14,400 nt of DNA from Eubacteriales Family XIII. Incertae Sedis bacterium (GTDB taxonomy: Bacteria; Bacillota; Clostridia; Peptostreptococcales; Anaerovoracaceae). Positions 1-6,719 of this stretch are shown piece by piece (positions within the stretch are counted from its first letter, which is position 1; the number at the start of each line of letters is the position of its first letter). The translations under genes were made by a program, and so were the position numbers. Under the pieces are notes generated by a model, which saw only the letters and a list, made by a program, of their open reading frames with translations, had not been told where the DNA came from and ran no database searches. The DNA is taken from positions 1 to 14,400 of the forward strand of contig JAITPU010000034.1 in assembly GCA_031289235.1 (NCBI GenBank). Reading direction: 5' to 3'.

Positions 1-330
1 TCTTTCAAGGTGACGAAAAGTACGCTTGAAGCAAGACCTGTGTATCTGCGTACCCAAGAGCATATCAACGCGCACTTCCTGACCTGTTTCATCGCCCTTC
101 TCATCGCGCGCATTGCCGAGCTTCGCCTTGGCGGCAAATACACCATCGCCAAGATCACTGAAACGCTGCGCAAAGTGGAATGCAGCAACATCGACCGGAA
201 CCTGTGGTTGTTCGACCATATTGATGATGCGGCCGAGGACATGAACGCCGCATTCGGCACGGATTTCGGCCTGAAAGTGATGAGTCTCGGAGATATCAGA
301 AAAAATTTGGGGCTGGCGAAAAGAGGCTGA
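1..330 (+). CDS. Transposase C-terminal part (IS4 superfamily, probably IS1634-type), cut by the window start
   Basis: The reading frame is open from base 1 and ends at TGA 328-330, so about 109 residues of a longer protein are visible. The first residues read SFKVTKSTLEARPVYL, followed by INAHFLTCFIALLIARI. This 'SF(K/R)xxKs..eaRPvy.....i.aHfl..F.al' pattern is typical of the C-terminal end of IS1634-like DDE transposases. From family knowledge, the catalytic Glu of the Y-R-E-K signature would lie just before base 1, and the Lys of SFKVTK may be the K of that signature; this is inference. A Met-less start inside the frame is not credible, because the conserved block begins at the window edge. 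The rest of the element is outside the window, so whether it is intact or a remnant cannot be judged. An intrinsic terminator follows at 368-402. No terminal inverted repeat can be assigned without the other end. Confidence 0.75.
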   Translation, partial: SFKVTKSTLEARPVYLRTQEHINAHFLTCFIALLIARIAELRLGGKYTIAKITETLRKVECSNIDRNLWLFDHIDDAAEDMNAAFGTDFGLKVMSLGDIRKNLGLAKRG

Positions 331-367
331 ATTAACCTACAACTCTTCGCATTGTTAAAAACCAGCG

Positions 368-402
368 GCACCTTGAAATCATTGGCGTTTCGGGGTGCTT
401 TT
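368..402 (+). terminator. Rho-independent terminator after the transposase gene
   Basis: GCACCTTGAAA (368-378) pairs with TTTCGGGGTGC (388-398) over 11 positions, two of them G-U wobbles, across a 9-nt loop. TTTT follows at 399-402 and the next bases are CTCT. The G-U pairs form in the + strand transcript only; the opposite strand would have two C-A mismatches. This points to termination of + strand transcripts leaving the transposase gene, about 40 bp after its stop codon. The T tract is short, so efficiency may be moderate. Confidence 0.6.
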
Positions 403-538
403 CTCTCCATCGCTTCCGAAAACAAGTTTATCATTTAAACATGCTGCCCGTCAATGAAAATATCGCGGGCATATGAGCGGAGCACAGCCCTTGACGCCCG
501 CAAAGGCGCTCCGTTGAACAATTGGCCGAGCAATAAAA

Positions 539-563
539 AATCTTTGTTGCGACAACAAAGATT
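539..563. promoter_or_regulatory. Perfect 11-bp inverted repeat, candidate MarR operator
   Basis: AATCTTTGTTG (539-549) and CAACAAAGATT (553-563) are exact reverse complements around a CGA centre. The -35 hexamer of the proposed marR promoter (TTGCGA, 547-552) sits in the centre of the palindrome. A bound dimer would therefore block RNA polymerase. MarR proteins generally bind palindromes of about this size in their own promoters, and this is the first such site upstream of a MarR gene. A hairpin role in RNA is possible, but there is no U tract (ATTAAGAG follows), so it is not a good terminator. Confidence 0.6.
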
Positions 564-575
564 AAGAGATATACT
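547..575 (+). promoter_or_regulatory. Candidate sigma-A promoter of the MarR/efflux operon
   Basis: TTGCGA at 547-552 (4 of 6 matches to the -35 consensus) is spaced 17 bp from TATACT at 570-575 (5 of 6 to the -10 consensus). Transcription would start near 582, leaving a leader of about 130 nt before the ATG at 714. The -35 box lies inside the perfect palindrome (539-563) and the -10 box lies inside the first of three tandem repeats. That is the arrangement expected for an autoregulated repressor. A second TATACT occurs at 586-591 but has no good -35 partner. Confidence 0.55.
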
Positions 576-616
576 GTTAACGATATATACTGTTAATGAT
601 ATAAATAGTTAATTGC
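569..616 (+). repeat. Three tandem 16-bp repeats over the promoter
   Basis: The units are ATATACTGTTAACGAT (569-584), ATATACTGTTAATGAT (585-600) and the decayed ATAAATAGTTAATTGC (601-616). Each carries a GTTAA core at the same phase. Neighbouring units also form spaced inverted repeats: TTAAC-N10-GTTAA at 577-596 and TTAAT-N10-GTTAA at 593-612. The 16-bp period is about one and a half helical turns. The repeats overlap the proposed -10 box and transcription start, so they are likely regulator-binding sites. The binding protein is inferred, not shown. Confidence 0.6.
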
Positions 617-713
617 TTTACAAACGACGAATTGTTCCAATATTCCTATAAATAGCTTTTTAAACTGATTCGTATTTAAAACCTTACCATAAAGCTAAAA
701 GGGAGCGCCCGCG

Positions 714-1202
714 ATGGATATAGATCTGAAAAGACAGTTGGTGCATTCGATTTTCCGCTTCAAAAAGGCGGGAATGCGCCTTCCTCAGAGCCTCAACGTA
801 GAAATGAAACACTTTAACGTCAACATGGCCGAACTTGTTTTGATGAAAAAAATCCTCGACGCTTCCGGGGACGAGAACGCCTGCCTGGCTGATTTACAGC
901 GTTTCCTGTCCATCACAAAAGCCGCCGTGTCGCAAATGCTCGGCGCCCTCGAAAAAAAAGGCTATCTGAACAGGGAGATCAATAAAAACAACCGCCGGAA
1001 AATCGTAATCACTCTCACGGAGAGTGGATTGGCTATAATCAAAAACGCGGAAAGCGGTTTTGAGGTCATGATTACGGAAATCATTTCCCGCTTCGGAGAA
1101 GAGGATACTAAACAGCTCATCTTGCTTTTCAAGCGCTTCTCCGACATCGCGGATAATGTAAAAAATGAATATTCGGAGAAAAAAAGCGAGCGAAATTCAT
1201 AA
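714..1202 (+). CDS. MarR-family transcriptional regulator
   Basis: This 162-residue protein is the usual length for MarR regulators, which are dimeric winged-helix proteins that repress efflux or stress operons until a small ligand or oxidant releases them from DNA. The helix-turn-helix spans roughly residues 59-90, with recognition helix sequence TKAAVSQMLGALEKKGYL (the typical 'vSrml..Le.kGli.R' pattern). The wing follows at 86-105 with NRRKIVITLTESG, matching the conserved 'D.R...v.LT..G'. Flanking N- and C-terminal helices would form the dimer interface. The ATG at 714 has a strong Shine-Dalgarno site, AAAAGGGAG, at 697-705. The ABC gene starts 29 bp after the stop, so the regulator is first in the efflux operon and probably represses it through the sites at 539-616. 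The ligand is unknown. No redox-sensing Cys pattern stands out; there is a single Cys, at residue 57. Confidence 0.9.
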   Translation: MDIDLKRQLVHSIFRFKKAGMRLPQSLNVEMKHFNVNMAELVLMKKILDASGDENACLADLQRFLSITKAAVSQMLGALEKKGYLNREINKNNRRKIVITLTESGLAIIKNAESGFEVMITEIISRFGEEDTKQLILLFKRFSDIADNVKNEYSEKKSERNS

Positions 1203-1231
1203 TAACGGCAGAAAAAAAGGAATCTTGCAAA

Positions 1232-2983
1232 ATGCTCAGACTATACAAGCATATCGAACCCTACGCCGCGGCTTTGTCTCTGGCGATCGTCCTGCTGTTC
1301 GGGCAGGCGATGTGCGATCTGGCTCTGCCCGATTATATGTCGGATATCATCAATAAAGGCATCATGTCCGGTGATACGGCCTATATCATGAAAACGGGTT
1401 TTGTCATGCTCGCCGTTTCCCTGCTGGGGGTGGTGTGCAGCGTCAGCGTAGGCTATATCAGCGCTAAAATAGCGGCCGGTCTGGGCCGGCGGCTGCGCAA
1501 AAACATATTTCGAAAGGTCGAGAGTTTTTCGAACGCCGAGTTTGATAAATTCACGACCTCGTCGCTGATCACGCGTACGACCAACGATATCACGCAGATT
1601 CAGACGCTGATGGTTTTTATGATACGGCTCATATTTTACGCGCCGATTATGGCGGTCGGCGGCCTTATACACGCCGTTGACACCGATCAAAGCATGTCTT
1701 GGATCATCGCTCTGGCCGTCGGGTCGCTCATATGCCTGATAGGCGTTATGCTGGGGATGGCTTTGCCAAAATTCAAACTGGTACAGACTCTGATCGACAG
1801 ACTGAATCTCGTCGTGCGCGAAAATCTGGACGGGATGTTAGTCATACGCGCCTTTAACACCCAGCGTTTTGAGGAAAACCGTTTTGACCGCGTAAACAAG
1901 GATCTTACAGACGTAAATCTCTTCATAAACCGCGCTATGTCGGCCATGATGCCGACGATGATGCTGATCATGAACCTCGTGACCGCGCTCATCATTTGGG
2001 TGGGATCGCATCAGGTATCGGAATTTCACATGAATGTGGGGGATATGATGGCATATATGCAGTACGTCATGCAGATCATGATGGCCTTCCTGATGATGTC
2101 CATGATGTTCATAATGATCCCGAGGGCGGCGGTTTCGGCCAATCGTATCGCCGATGTCTTGGAAACGGAGCCTTCCGTCGCCAACACTCCCGACGGCGCG
2201 CTCCCGCTCCGCGAAAGTGAAGAAAAGAAAAGCGGGCAAAGCGGGATTCTTGAATTCCGCCACGTAAGTTTCGCTTATCCAAACGCAAAGGACGAGGTTC
2301 TGCACGACATCAGCTTCCTGGCAAGGCCGGGAGAAACGACGGTCTTTATCGGTTCGACAGGCAGCGGGAAATCGACTTTGGTCAATCTGATCCCGCGGTT
2401 TTACGACGTCAGCGCCGGCCAAATTATGCTCAACGGAGTTGACATACGGCGGACGTCATTGAAAGAACTGCGCGCGCAGCTCGGTTATGTCCCGCAGAAA
2501 AACATCCTGTTTTCGGGAACTATAGCCGACAATCTGGCCTACGCGAACAAAGAAATACCTGAGGAAGAGCTGTGGCGGGCCGCTGAAATCGCGCAGGTGA
2601 AAAATTTTATAGAAGCCGGCGAAGACGGTATGTCGTCAGCGATAGCCCAAGGCGGCGCCAACGTTTCGGGCGGGCAGCGTCAACGCCTGTCCATCGCCCG
2701 CGCGCTTGCCCGCAAATCACAGTTTTACATCTTTGACGACAGCTTTTCCGCTCTGGATTTCAAAACCGACGCGGCGCTGCGCGCCGCCCTGAAAAAAGAG
2801 ACCGGACACAGCACCGTTCTCACTGTCACTCAGCGCGTCAGCACCGCGATGAAAGCCGACCAGATCATAGTTCTCGACCACGGCAGAATAGTCGGCGCGG
2901 GAAAACACGCCGGCCTGATGAAGGACTGCGGTATATACCGGGAAATCGCCCTGTCGCAATTAACAGAGGAGGATCTGGCGTGA
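1232..2983 (+). CDS. ABC exporter half-transporter, degenerate-site subunit of a heterodimer
   Basis: This 583-residue protein has six membrane helices (about 13-33, 55-75, 128-148, 155-177, 237-260 and 270-296) followed by a nucleotide-binding domain from about 338. Visible motifs are Walker A GSTGSGKST (374-382), Q-loop Gln422, signature VSGGQ (478-482) and Walker B FYIFDD (498-503). The residue after Walker B Asp502 is Asp503 instead of the catalytic Glu, and the switch His is Gln534 (VTQRVS). These two changes are the known hallmark of the non-hydrolysing site in heterodimeric exporters such as TM287/288 and LmrCD. The signature motif is intact and would complete the active site of the partner encoded next. 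The ATG at 1232 follows a Shine-Dalgarno site near 1217-1222 by about 9 nt. The stop overlaps the next start by 4 bp (GTGA, 2980-2983), which implies translational coupling. Helices 5 and 6 are very Met-rich. The likely role is export of drugs or lipophilic compounds from the cytoplasm; the substrate is unknown. Confidence 0.92.
   Translation: MLRLYKHIEPYAAALSLAIVLLFGQAMCDLALPDYMSDIINKGIMSGDTAYIMKTGFVMLAVSLLGVVCSVSVGYISAKIAAGLGRRLRKNIFRKVESFSNAEFDKFTTSSLITRTTNDITQIQTLMVFMIRLIFYAPIMAVGGLIHAVDTDQSMSWIIALAVGSLICLIGVMLGMALPKFKLVQTLIDRLNLVVRENLDGMLVIRAFNTQRFEENRFDRVNKDLTDVNLFINRAMSAMMPTMMLIMNLVTALIIWVGSHQVSEFHMNVGDMMAYMQYVMQIMMAFLMMSMMFIMIPRAAVSANRIADVLETEPSVANTPDGALPLRESEEKKSGQSGILEFRHVSFAYPNAKDEVLHDISFLARPGETTVFIGSTGSGKSTLVNLIPRFYDVSAGQIMLNGVDIRRTSLKELRAQLGYVPQKNILFSGTIADNLAYANKEIPEEELWRAAEIAQVKNFIEAGEDGMSSAIAQGGANVSGGQRQRLSIARALARKSQFYIFDDSFSALDFKTDAALRAALKKETGHSTVLTVTQRVSTAMKADQIIVLDHGRIVGAGKHAGLMKDCGIYREIALSQLTEEDLA
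2965..2982 (+). promoter_or_regulatory. Ribosome binding site and GTG start of the second ABC subunit
   Basis: AGAGGAGG (2965-2972) lies 7 nt before GTG 2980-2982, inside the end of the upstream ABC gene. The GTGA overlap and strong Shine-Dalgarno site support this non-ATG start and coupled, equal expression of the two subunits. Confidence 0.8.
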
Positions 2984-4875
2984 GTGAACAGCAAAGCGCG
3001 GGCGAGCGAAACGCCTCTACCGCAAAGAGAGCTCGGCCTATGGGCGGCCAGGGACCTATGGGCGGCGGGCCCTTCGGCGGCATGGGCGGCGGCGGCGCGA
3101 AGTCAAAAGATTTCAAAGGCACTATGATGACTCTCCTGAAATACCTCGCGGTATTCAGGGCGCAAATAAGCGCGGTTATAGTTTTCGCGATTTTTTCAAC
3201 GGTATTCTCAATCGCCGGCCCCAAGATCCTCGGGAAGGCCACGACAAAGCTTTTCGAGGGCATGATCGCGTATTTCGCCGGAACGGGACTGCTGACCGAT
3301 ATCGGATACATCGCCCGCTGCATACTGATTCTTGTGGCGCTCTACCTGATATCATCTGTTTTTTCGTATATTCAGGGATATGTGATGGCCGGCGTGTCTA
3401 TGAAGATCACCTATCGTTTTCGAAAGGATATATCTGAAAAAATCAACCGTCTGCCGCTGCGCTATTTCGACCGGCGGACGCACGGCGAGGTTTTGTCGCG
3501 TATCACGAACGATATTGATACCGTGAGCCAAACCCTGAATCAATCGTTGACGCAGATCGTCACGTCTGTGACGATGATTCTCGGGATTCTCGGGATGATG
3601 CTGAGCATAAGTCTTTTGATGACGTTGGTCACGGTTTTGGTGATTCCGCTGTCCTCAGTCTTCATAATGATCGTCGTCAAACAGTCGCAGAAGCATTTTC
3701 GTAAGCAGCAGGAGTATTTGGGACACATAAACGGCCATGTCGAAGAGACATACACGGGCCACAACATCGTTCAGGTGTTCAATCGCGAGGAAGAAGCTAT
3801 GAACACCTTTAACGGACTCAACGACGAACTCTACAATTCGGCCTGGAAATCTCAGTTTCTCTCGGGGATGATGATGCCGATCATGAATTTCGTCGGCAAC
3901 CTGAGTTACGTGATCATTTGTATTCTGGGCGGTTATCTCGCTGTCAAAAGCTCAATTGAAGTCGGCGATATACAGGCTTTCATCCAATATTCCCGCAACT
4001 TCATGCAGCCGGTAGGCCAGCTTGCGAACATCTCAAATATTTTGCAGTCGACGGCCGCCGCGGCCGAGAGGGTTTTCGAATTTCTCGCGGAGGAAGAGGA
4101 AAGTCCCGAAAACGCGGTGGAACTGAAACGCGAACGCATACGCGGGCAGGTATCCTTTAAAAATGTACACTTCGGATACAGCAAAGATAAAACTATCATC
4201 AACAATTTTTCATCGGTTATCCACCCCGGAGACAAGGTCGCCATAGTCGGACCGACCGGAGCCGGAAAGACTACGATAGTCAAGCTGCTTATGCGTTTCT
4301 ACGATATCGACGGCGGCGCGATTTTTATCGACGACTACGATATCAACAGGCTTTCCCGCGGAGATCTGAGAAGCTTGTTCGGCATGGTTTTGCAGGACGC
4401 GTGGCTGTACAGCGCCACGATCATGGAAAACATCCGCTACGGCAATTTCGACAAGAGCGACGAAGACGTCATAGCCGCCGCGAAGGCCGCCCGCTGCGAT
4501 GAATTCATCAACCAGCTGCCCGACGGCTATAATATGGTGATAAACGAAGACGCGGGCAATATTTCGCAGGGGCAAAAGCAGCTTCTGACCATAGCGCGCA
4601 CATTTCTGGCCGATCCGCCCGTCCTGATCCTCGACGAAGCGACAAGTTCCGTCGATACGCGCACGGAAGTTTTGGTGCAGCAGGCGATGACGAGGCTGCT
4701 GCGCAACCGCACGAGTTTTGTGATCGCCCACCGTTTGTCTACAATCCGGGACGCCGACATCATCCTCGTCATGAAGGATGGCGATATCATCGAACAGGGG
4801 ACGCACGGCGACCTTCTGGCGCAGGGCGGTTTCTACGCCGAACTGTACATGAGTCAGTTTTCCGAAGGCGAATAA
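2980..4875 (+). CDS. ABC exporter half-transporter, catalytic-site subunit of the heterodimer
   Basis: This 631-residue protein has a soluble N-terminal extension, six membrane helices between about 60 and 350, and a nucleotide-binding domain from about 388. Motifs are Walker A GPTGAGKTT (424-432), Q-loop Gln482, Walker B VLILDE (548-553) with catalytic Glu553, D-loop SSVD and switch His584 (AHRLST). Its signature is ISQGQ (528-532) rather than LSGGQ. This is complementary to the upstream subunit: here Walker B and His are intact but the signature is degenerate. Together they give one hydrolytic and one degenerate ATP site. Residues 20-40 form a Met/Gly-rich stretch with repeated PMGG-type units before KSKDFKG, a feature I associate with this clostridial subfamily. 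The start is GTG at 2980. The gene ends in two consecutive stops (TAATAA), and the adaptor gene begins 16 bp later. The likely role is ATP-driven export with its partner; the substrate is unknown. Confidence 0.92.
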   Translation: MSEQQSAGERNASTAKRARPMGGQGPMGGGPFGGMGGGGAKSKDFKGTMMTLLKYLAVFRAQISAVIVFAIFSTVFSIAGPKILGKATTKLFEGMIAYFAGTGLLTDIGYIARCILILVALYLISSVFSYIQGYVMAGVSMKITYRFRKDISEKINRLPLRYFDRRTHGEVLSRITNDIDTVSQTLNQSLTQIVTSVTMILGILGMMLSISLLMTLVTVLVIPLSSVFIMIVVKQSQKHFRKQQEYLGHINGHVEETYTGHNIVQVFNREEEAMNTFNGLNDELYNSAWKSQFLSGMMMPIMNFVGNLSYVIICILGGYLAVKSSIEVGDIQAFIQYSRNFMQPVGQLANISNILQSTAAAAERVFEFLAEEEESPENAVELKRERIRGQVSFKNVHFGYSKDKTIINNFSSVIHPGDKVAIVGPTGAGKTTIVKLLMRFYDIDGGAIFIDDYDINRLSRGDLRSLFGMVLQDAWLYSATIMENIRYGNFDKSDEDVIAAAKAARCDEFINQLPDGYNMVINEDAGNISQGQKQLLTIARTFLADPPVLILDEATSSVDTRTEVLVQQAMTRLLRNRTSFVIAHRLSTIRDADIILVMKDGDIIEQGTHGDLLAQGGFYAELYMSQFSEGE

Positions 4876-4891
4876 TAAGGAGAGAAACTAT

Positions 4892-6469
4892 ATGAAAAAC
4901 GACGAAAAAAATAAAAACAAAACCGATTTACCCGCGGCGACCGACTCACCCGCGGAAACCGCCGCGGCAAAACCCGGGCGGAACCTGCGCAAAATTTTGC
5001 TGCCGCTGCTGCTCGTCGTCGTGGCGGCGGGTTGCGGCACAGCGGTTTATTTTTACGATCAGAGCGCGAATTACTTCACGACCGACAACGCAAAAGTTAC
5101 GGCAAAAATGTATTCGGTCTATCCTGTCAAAGCCGGCGAAATCCTCGAATGGGACGTGGCGTTGGGAGAACAGGTCCATAAAAACCAAATTCTGGGACGC
5201 CAGGATGTGCTGCCTTACATTACGGCGCCGATTGACGGACTTATCGTACAAAATGACGCCGCCGCCGGTCAAAACGCGACTCCGGCGGCCCCCGTCGCCG
5301 TGATCGCCGATACGGCAAACATGTACATCGGCGTGAACATCGAAGAAACGGATATCGTCGACATCGCGGCGGGACAGACAGCCGAAGTCAGGATAGACGC
5401 TTATAAAGGAGAAGTTTTCCATGGCGTCGTAACTGAAATCGAACAGACTACCCAGACTTATTTCAACAATTCAATGAGTTTGAGTACGAGCGGAACGTAT
5501 ACAAAAGTGACGCAGCTTGTGCCGGTTAAAGTCCAAATCGAAAACGACGGGAATTTCCCGCTCACGTTCGGTATGAACGCGACGGTCAAGATTCACCTTG
5601 AAAAATCTTCCGACGCCGTCCCCGGCAAGAGCGAACCGGTGAATACGCAGGATAACGCTTACAGCAGCACTGTCGAAGCCGGCAAAATGGTCAGGATCGC
5701 GCCTGATATCGCGGGCAAAATCGCCTCCGTAAGGGTGACGCTGGGACAAAAAGTCAAAAAGGGCGACGTTTTGCTGACTCTCGAAACGGCGGACGCGGCG
5801 TTGCAGTTAAACCAGGCCGCGGCGGGCTATCAGGCGGCCCAGGTCGTCTATGAAAACAGCAGGTCGGTGTTATCGGAACAATCTTCTGTCATACCGGCGC
5901 AGGTGGCTTACGACGAGGCCGCAAAGAATTATGAACGCATGCAGACGCTTTACAGCGAGGGCGCCGTGCCGCAAATGGAGCTTGACGGCGCCAAAGCTAA
6001 AATGGAAAGCAGCGAAGCTCAGTTGAACGCCGCGTCCACTCAGGCGCAGAATTCGACCGACACGGCGCGGGCGCAGCTGAACAGCGCGAAAGCCGCCCTC
6101 GACATAGCCCGGCAAAGACTCGCGTATTGCAGCGTCAAAGCGCCGATCGACGCTGAAGTGTTGGAGGTCAACGCGCACACCGGAGATATGGCTTCACAGC
6201 AATCGGCGCTCATAACGCTTATCGACGCGGGGAAAATTCTCCTGCGTATAAATGTGACTGAAAGTCACATCGGAAAGATCGCCGTTGGAACGCCCGCCGA
6301 AATCCTGCTCTTGACGACGGAAAACGTCATAGCCGGAAATGTTTCCAACATCGCCCCCGGCATGGACCCAATCACGGGTATGTTTGAGGTGGAAGTGAGC
6401 GCCGACAACGCTGCCGGATTGGCCGAAACCGGCATGGCGGCGGAAGTCAGACTGCCGGAAGCGGAATAG
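4892..6469 (+). CDS. Membrane-fusion/adaptor protein with two tandem adaptor modules
   Basis: This 525-residue protein has a charged N-terminus, one membrane helix (about 35-55) and a large extracytoplasmic part. Module 1 (about 60-236) starts with YFTTDNAKVTAK, as in EmrA/HlyD adaptors. It has lipoyl-like halves (MYSVYPVKAGEI...GEQVHKNQIL, then ITAPIDGLIVQ) joined without a coiled coil, then a beta-barrel part. Module 2 (about 258-525) starts again with a lipoyl half (VRIAPDIAGKIASVRVTLGQ...KKGDVLL). A long Ala/Gln-rich coiled-coil hairpin (about 300-412), the second lipoyl half (CSVKAPIDAEVLEV) and another barrel follow. Usual adaptors have one such module and 250-450 residues. No frameshift is needed; the frame is continuous. 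AAGGAGAG (4877-4884) supports the ATG at 4892. Cys48 in VVVAAGCG could be a weak lipobox, so a lipoprotein anchor is an alternative to an uncleaved helix. As third structural gene of the operon it presumably works with the ABC pair. Confidence 0.88.
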   Translation: MKNDEKNKNKTDLPAATDSPAETAAAKPGRNLRKILLPLLLVVVAAGCGTAVYFYDQSANYFTTDNAKVTAKMYSVYPVKAGEILEWDVALGEQVHKNQILGRQDVLPYITAPIDGLIVQNDAAAGQNATPAAPVAVIADTANMYIGVNIEETDIVDIAAGQTAEVRIDAYKGEVFHGVVTEIEQTTQTYFNNSMSLSTSGTYTKVTQLVPVKVQIENDGNFPLTFGMNATVKIHLEKSSDAVPGKSEPVNTQDNAYSSTVEAGKMVRIAPDIAGKIASVRVTLGQKVKKGDVLLTLETADAALQLNQAAAGYQAAQVVYENSRSVLSEQSSVIPAQVAYDEAAKNYERMQTLYSEGAVPQMELDGAKAKMESSEAQLNAASTQAQNSTDTARAQLNSAKAALDIARQRLAYCSVKAPIDAEVLEVNAHTGDMASQQSALITLIDAGKILLRINVTESHIGKIAVGTPAEILLLTTENVIAGNVSNIAPGMDPITGMFEVEVSADNAAGLAETGMAAEVRLPEAE

Positions 6470-6500
6470 ATAGAACCGGATAAAACGATTTTTTCGACAT

Positions 6501-6531
6501 AAAAACAACGCCTCCCGAACCGCGGGAAGCG
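6501..6531 (-). terminator. Rho-independent terminator of the tRNA-Lys gene
   Basis: Read on the - strand, CGCTTCCCG (6531-6523) pairs with CGGGAGGCG (6517-6509) as a 9-bp stem with one G-U pair and a 5-nt loop. TTGTTTTT follows (6508-6501). It lies 12 nt beyond the tRNA 3' end, as expected for a single-tRNA transcript. On the + strand the same stem has a C-A mismatch and no real T tract, so it is at best a poor terminator for the efflux operon. Confidence 0.75.
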
Positions 6532-6542
6532 CTGTGATTTCT

Positions 6543-6618
6543 TGGTACTCCGTCAGGGGCTCGAACCCTGGACACCCTGATTAAGAGTCAGGTGCTCTGC
6601 CAACTGAGCTAACGGAGC
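6543..6618 (-). tRNA. tRNA-Lys (anticodon CTT)
   Basis: The reverse complement of 6543-6618 folds as a complete 76-nt tRNA. The acceptor stem is GCTCCGT/ACGGAGT, with a G-U first pair. The D arm is AGCTCAGTTGGCAGAGC, and the T arm CAGGGTTCGAGCCCTG carries the invariant GTTCGA. The anticodon arm is CCTGA-CTCTTAA-TCAGG, giving anticodon CTT (complement of 6583-6585), which reads the Lys codon AAG. The 3' CCA is encoded (TGG at 6543-6545 on the + strand). The gene stands alone and converges on the efflux operon. It has its own promoter at 6720-6748 and terminator at 6501-6531. Confidence 0.96.
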
Positions 6619-6719
6619 GTGACGTCATATTTCAATGCCCGCGGGATATTTCCCCGCTCGCGGTCCGGCCGCAAAATACGGCGAAACCCTTGCGGTTCAG
6701 CCCGCCGGATATGTTTTGT

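Larger units (their letters stand above)
331..713. other. Intergenic region between transposase and marR-type gene
   Basis: No credible gene is seen in this 383-bp stretch. It holds the transposase terminator (368-402), a GC-rich imperfect stem at 476-515, and an AT-rich control region (539-616) with a perfect inverted repeat, tandem repeats and a promoter. In the 476-515 stem, AGCGGAGC pairs with GCTCCGTT, and an inner GCCCTT/AAAGGC arm has one mismatch. From about 617 to 713 I see only AT-rich leader ending in the Shine-Dalgarno site of the MarR gene. An outer end of the insertion sequence should lie somewhere here but is not identifiable by eye. Confidence 0.6.

Noticed and set aside
539..563. 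Palindrome read as an intrinsic terminator
   Set aside because: The stem is AT-rich and is followed by AAGAGATATAC in + and AAAAAATTGC-type sequence context in -, without a proper T tract after a GC-rich stem. Its overlap with a -35 box fits an operator better.
1838..2422. 194-codon frame on the - strand inside the first ABC gene
   Set aside because: It is a low-complexity His/Arg-rich antisense shadow of the transporter, with no supporting ribosome site or domain.
6509..6531. Terminator for the efflux operon on the + strand
   Set aside because: On the + strand the stem has a C-A mismatch and is followed by CTGTGATTTC rather than a T tract. The better reading is the - strand tRNA terminator.
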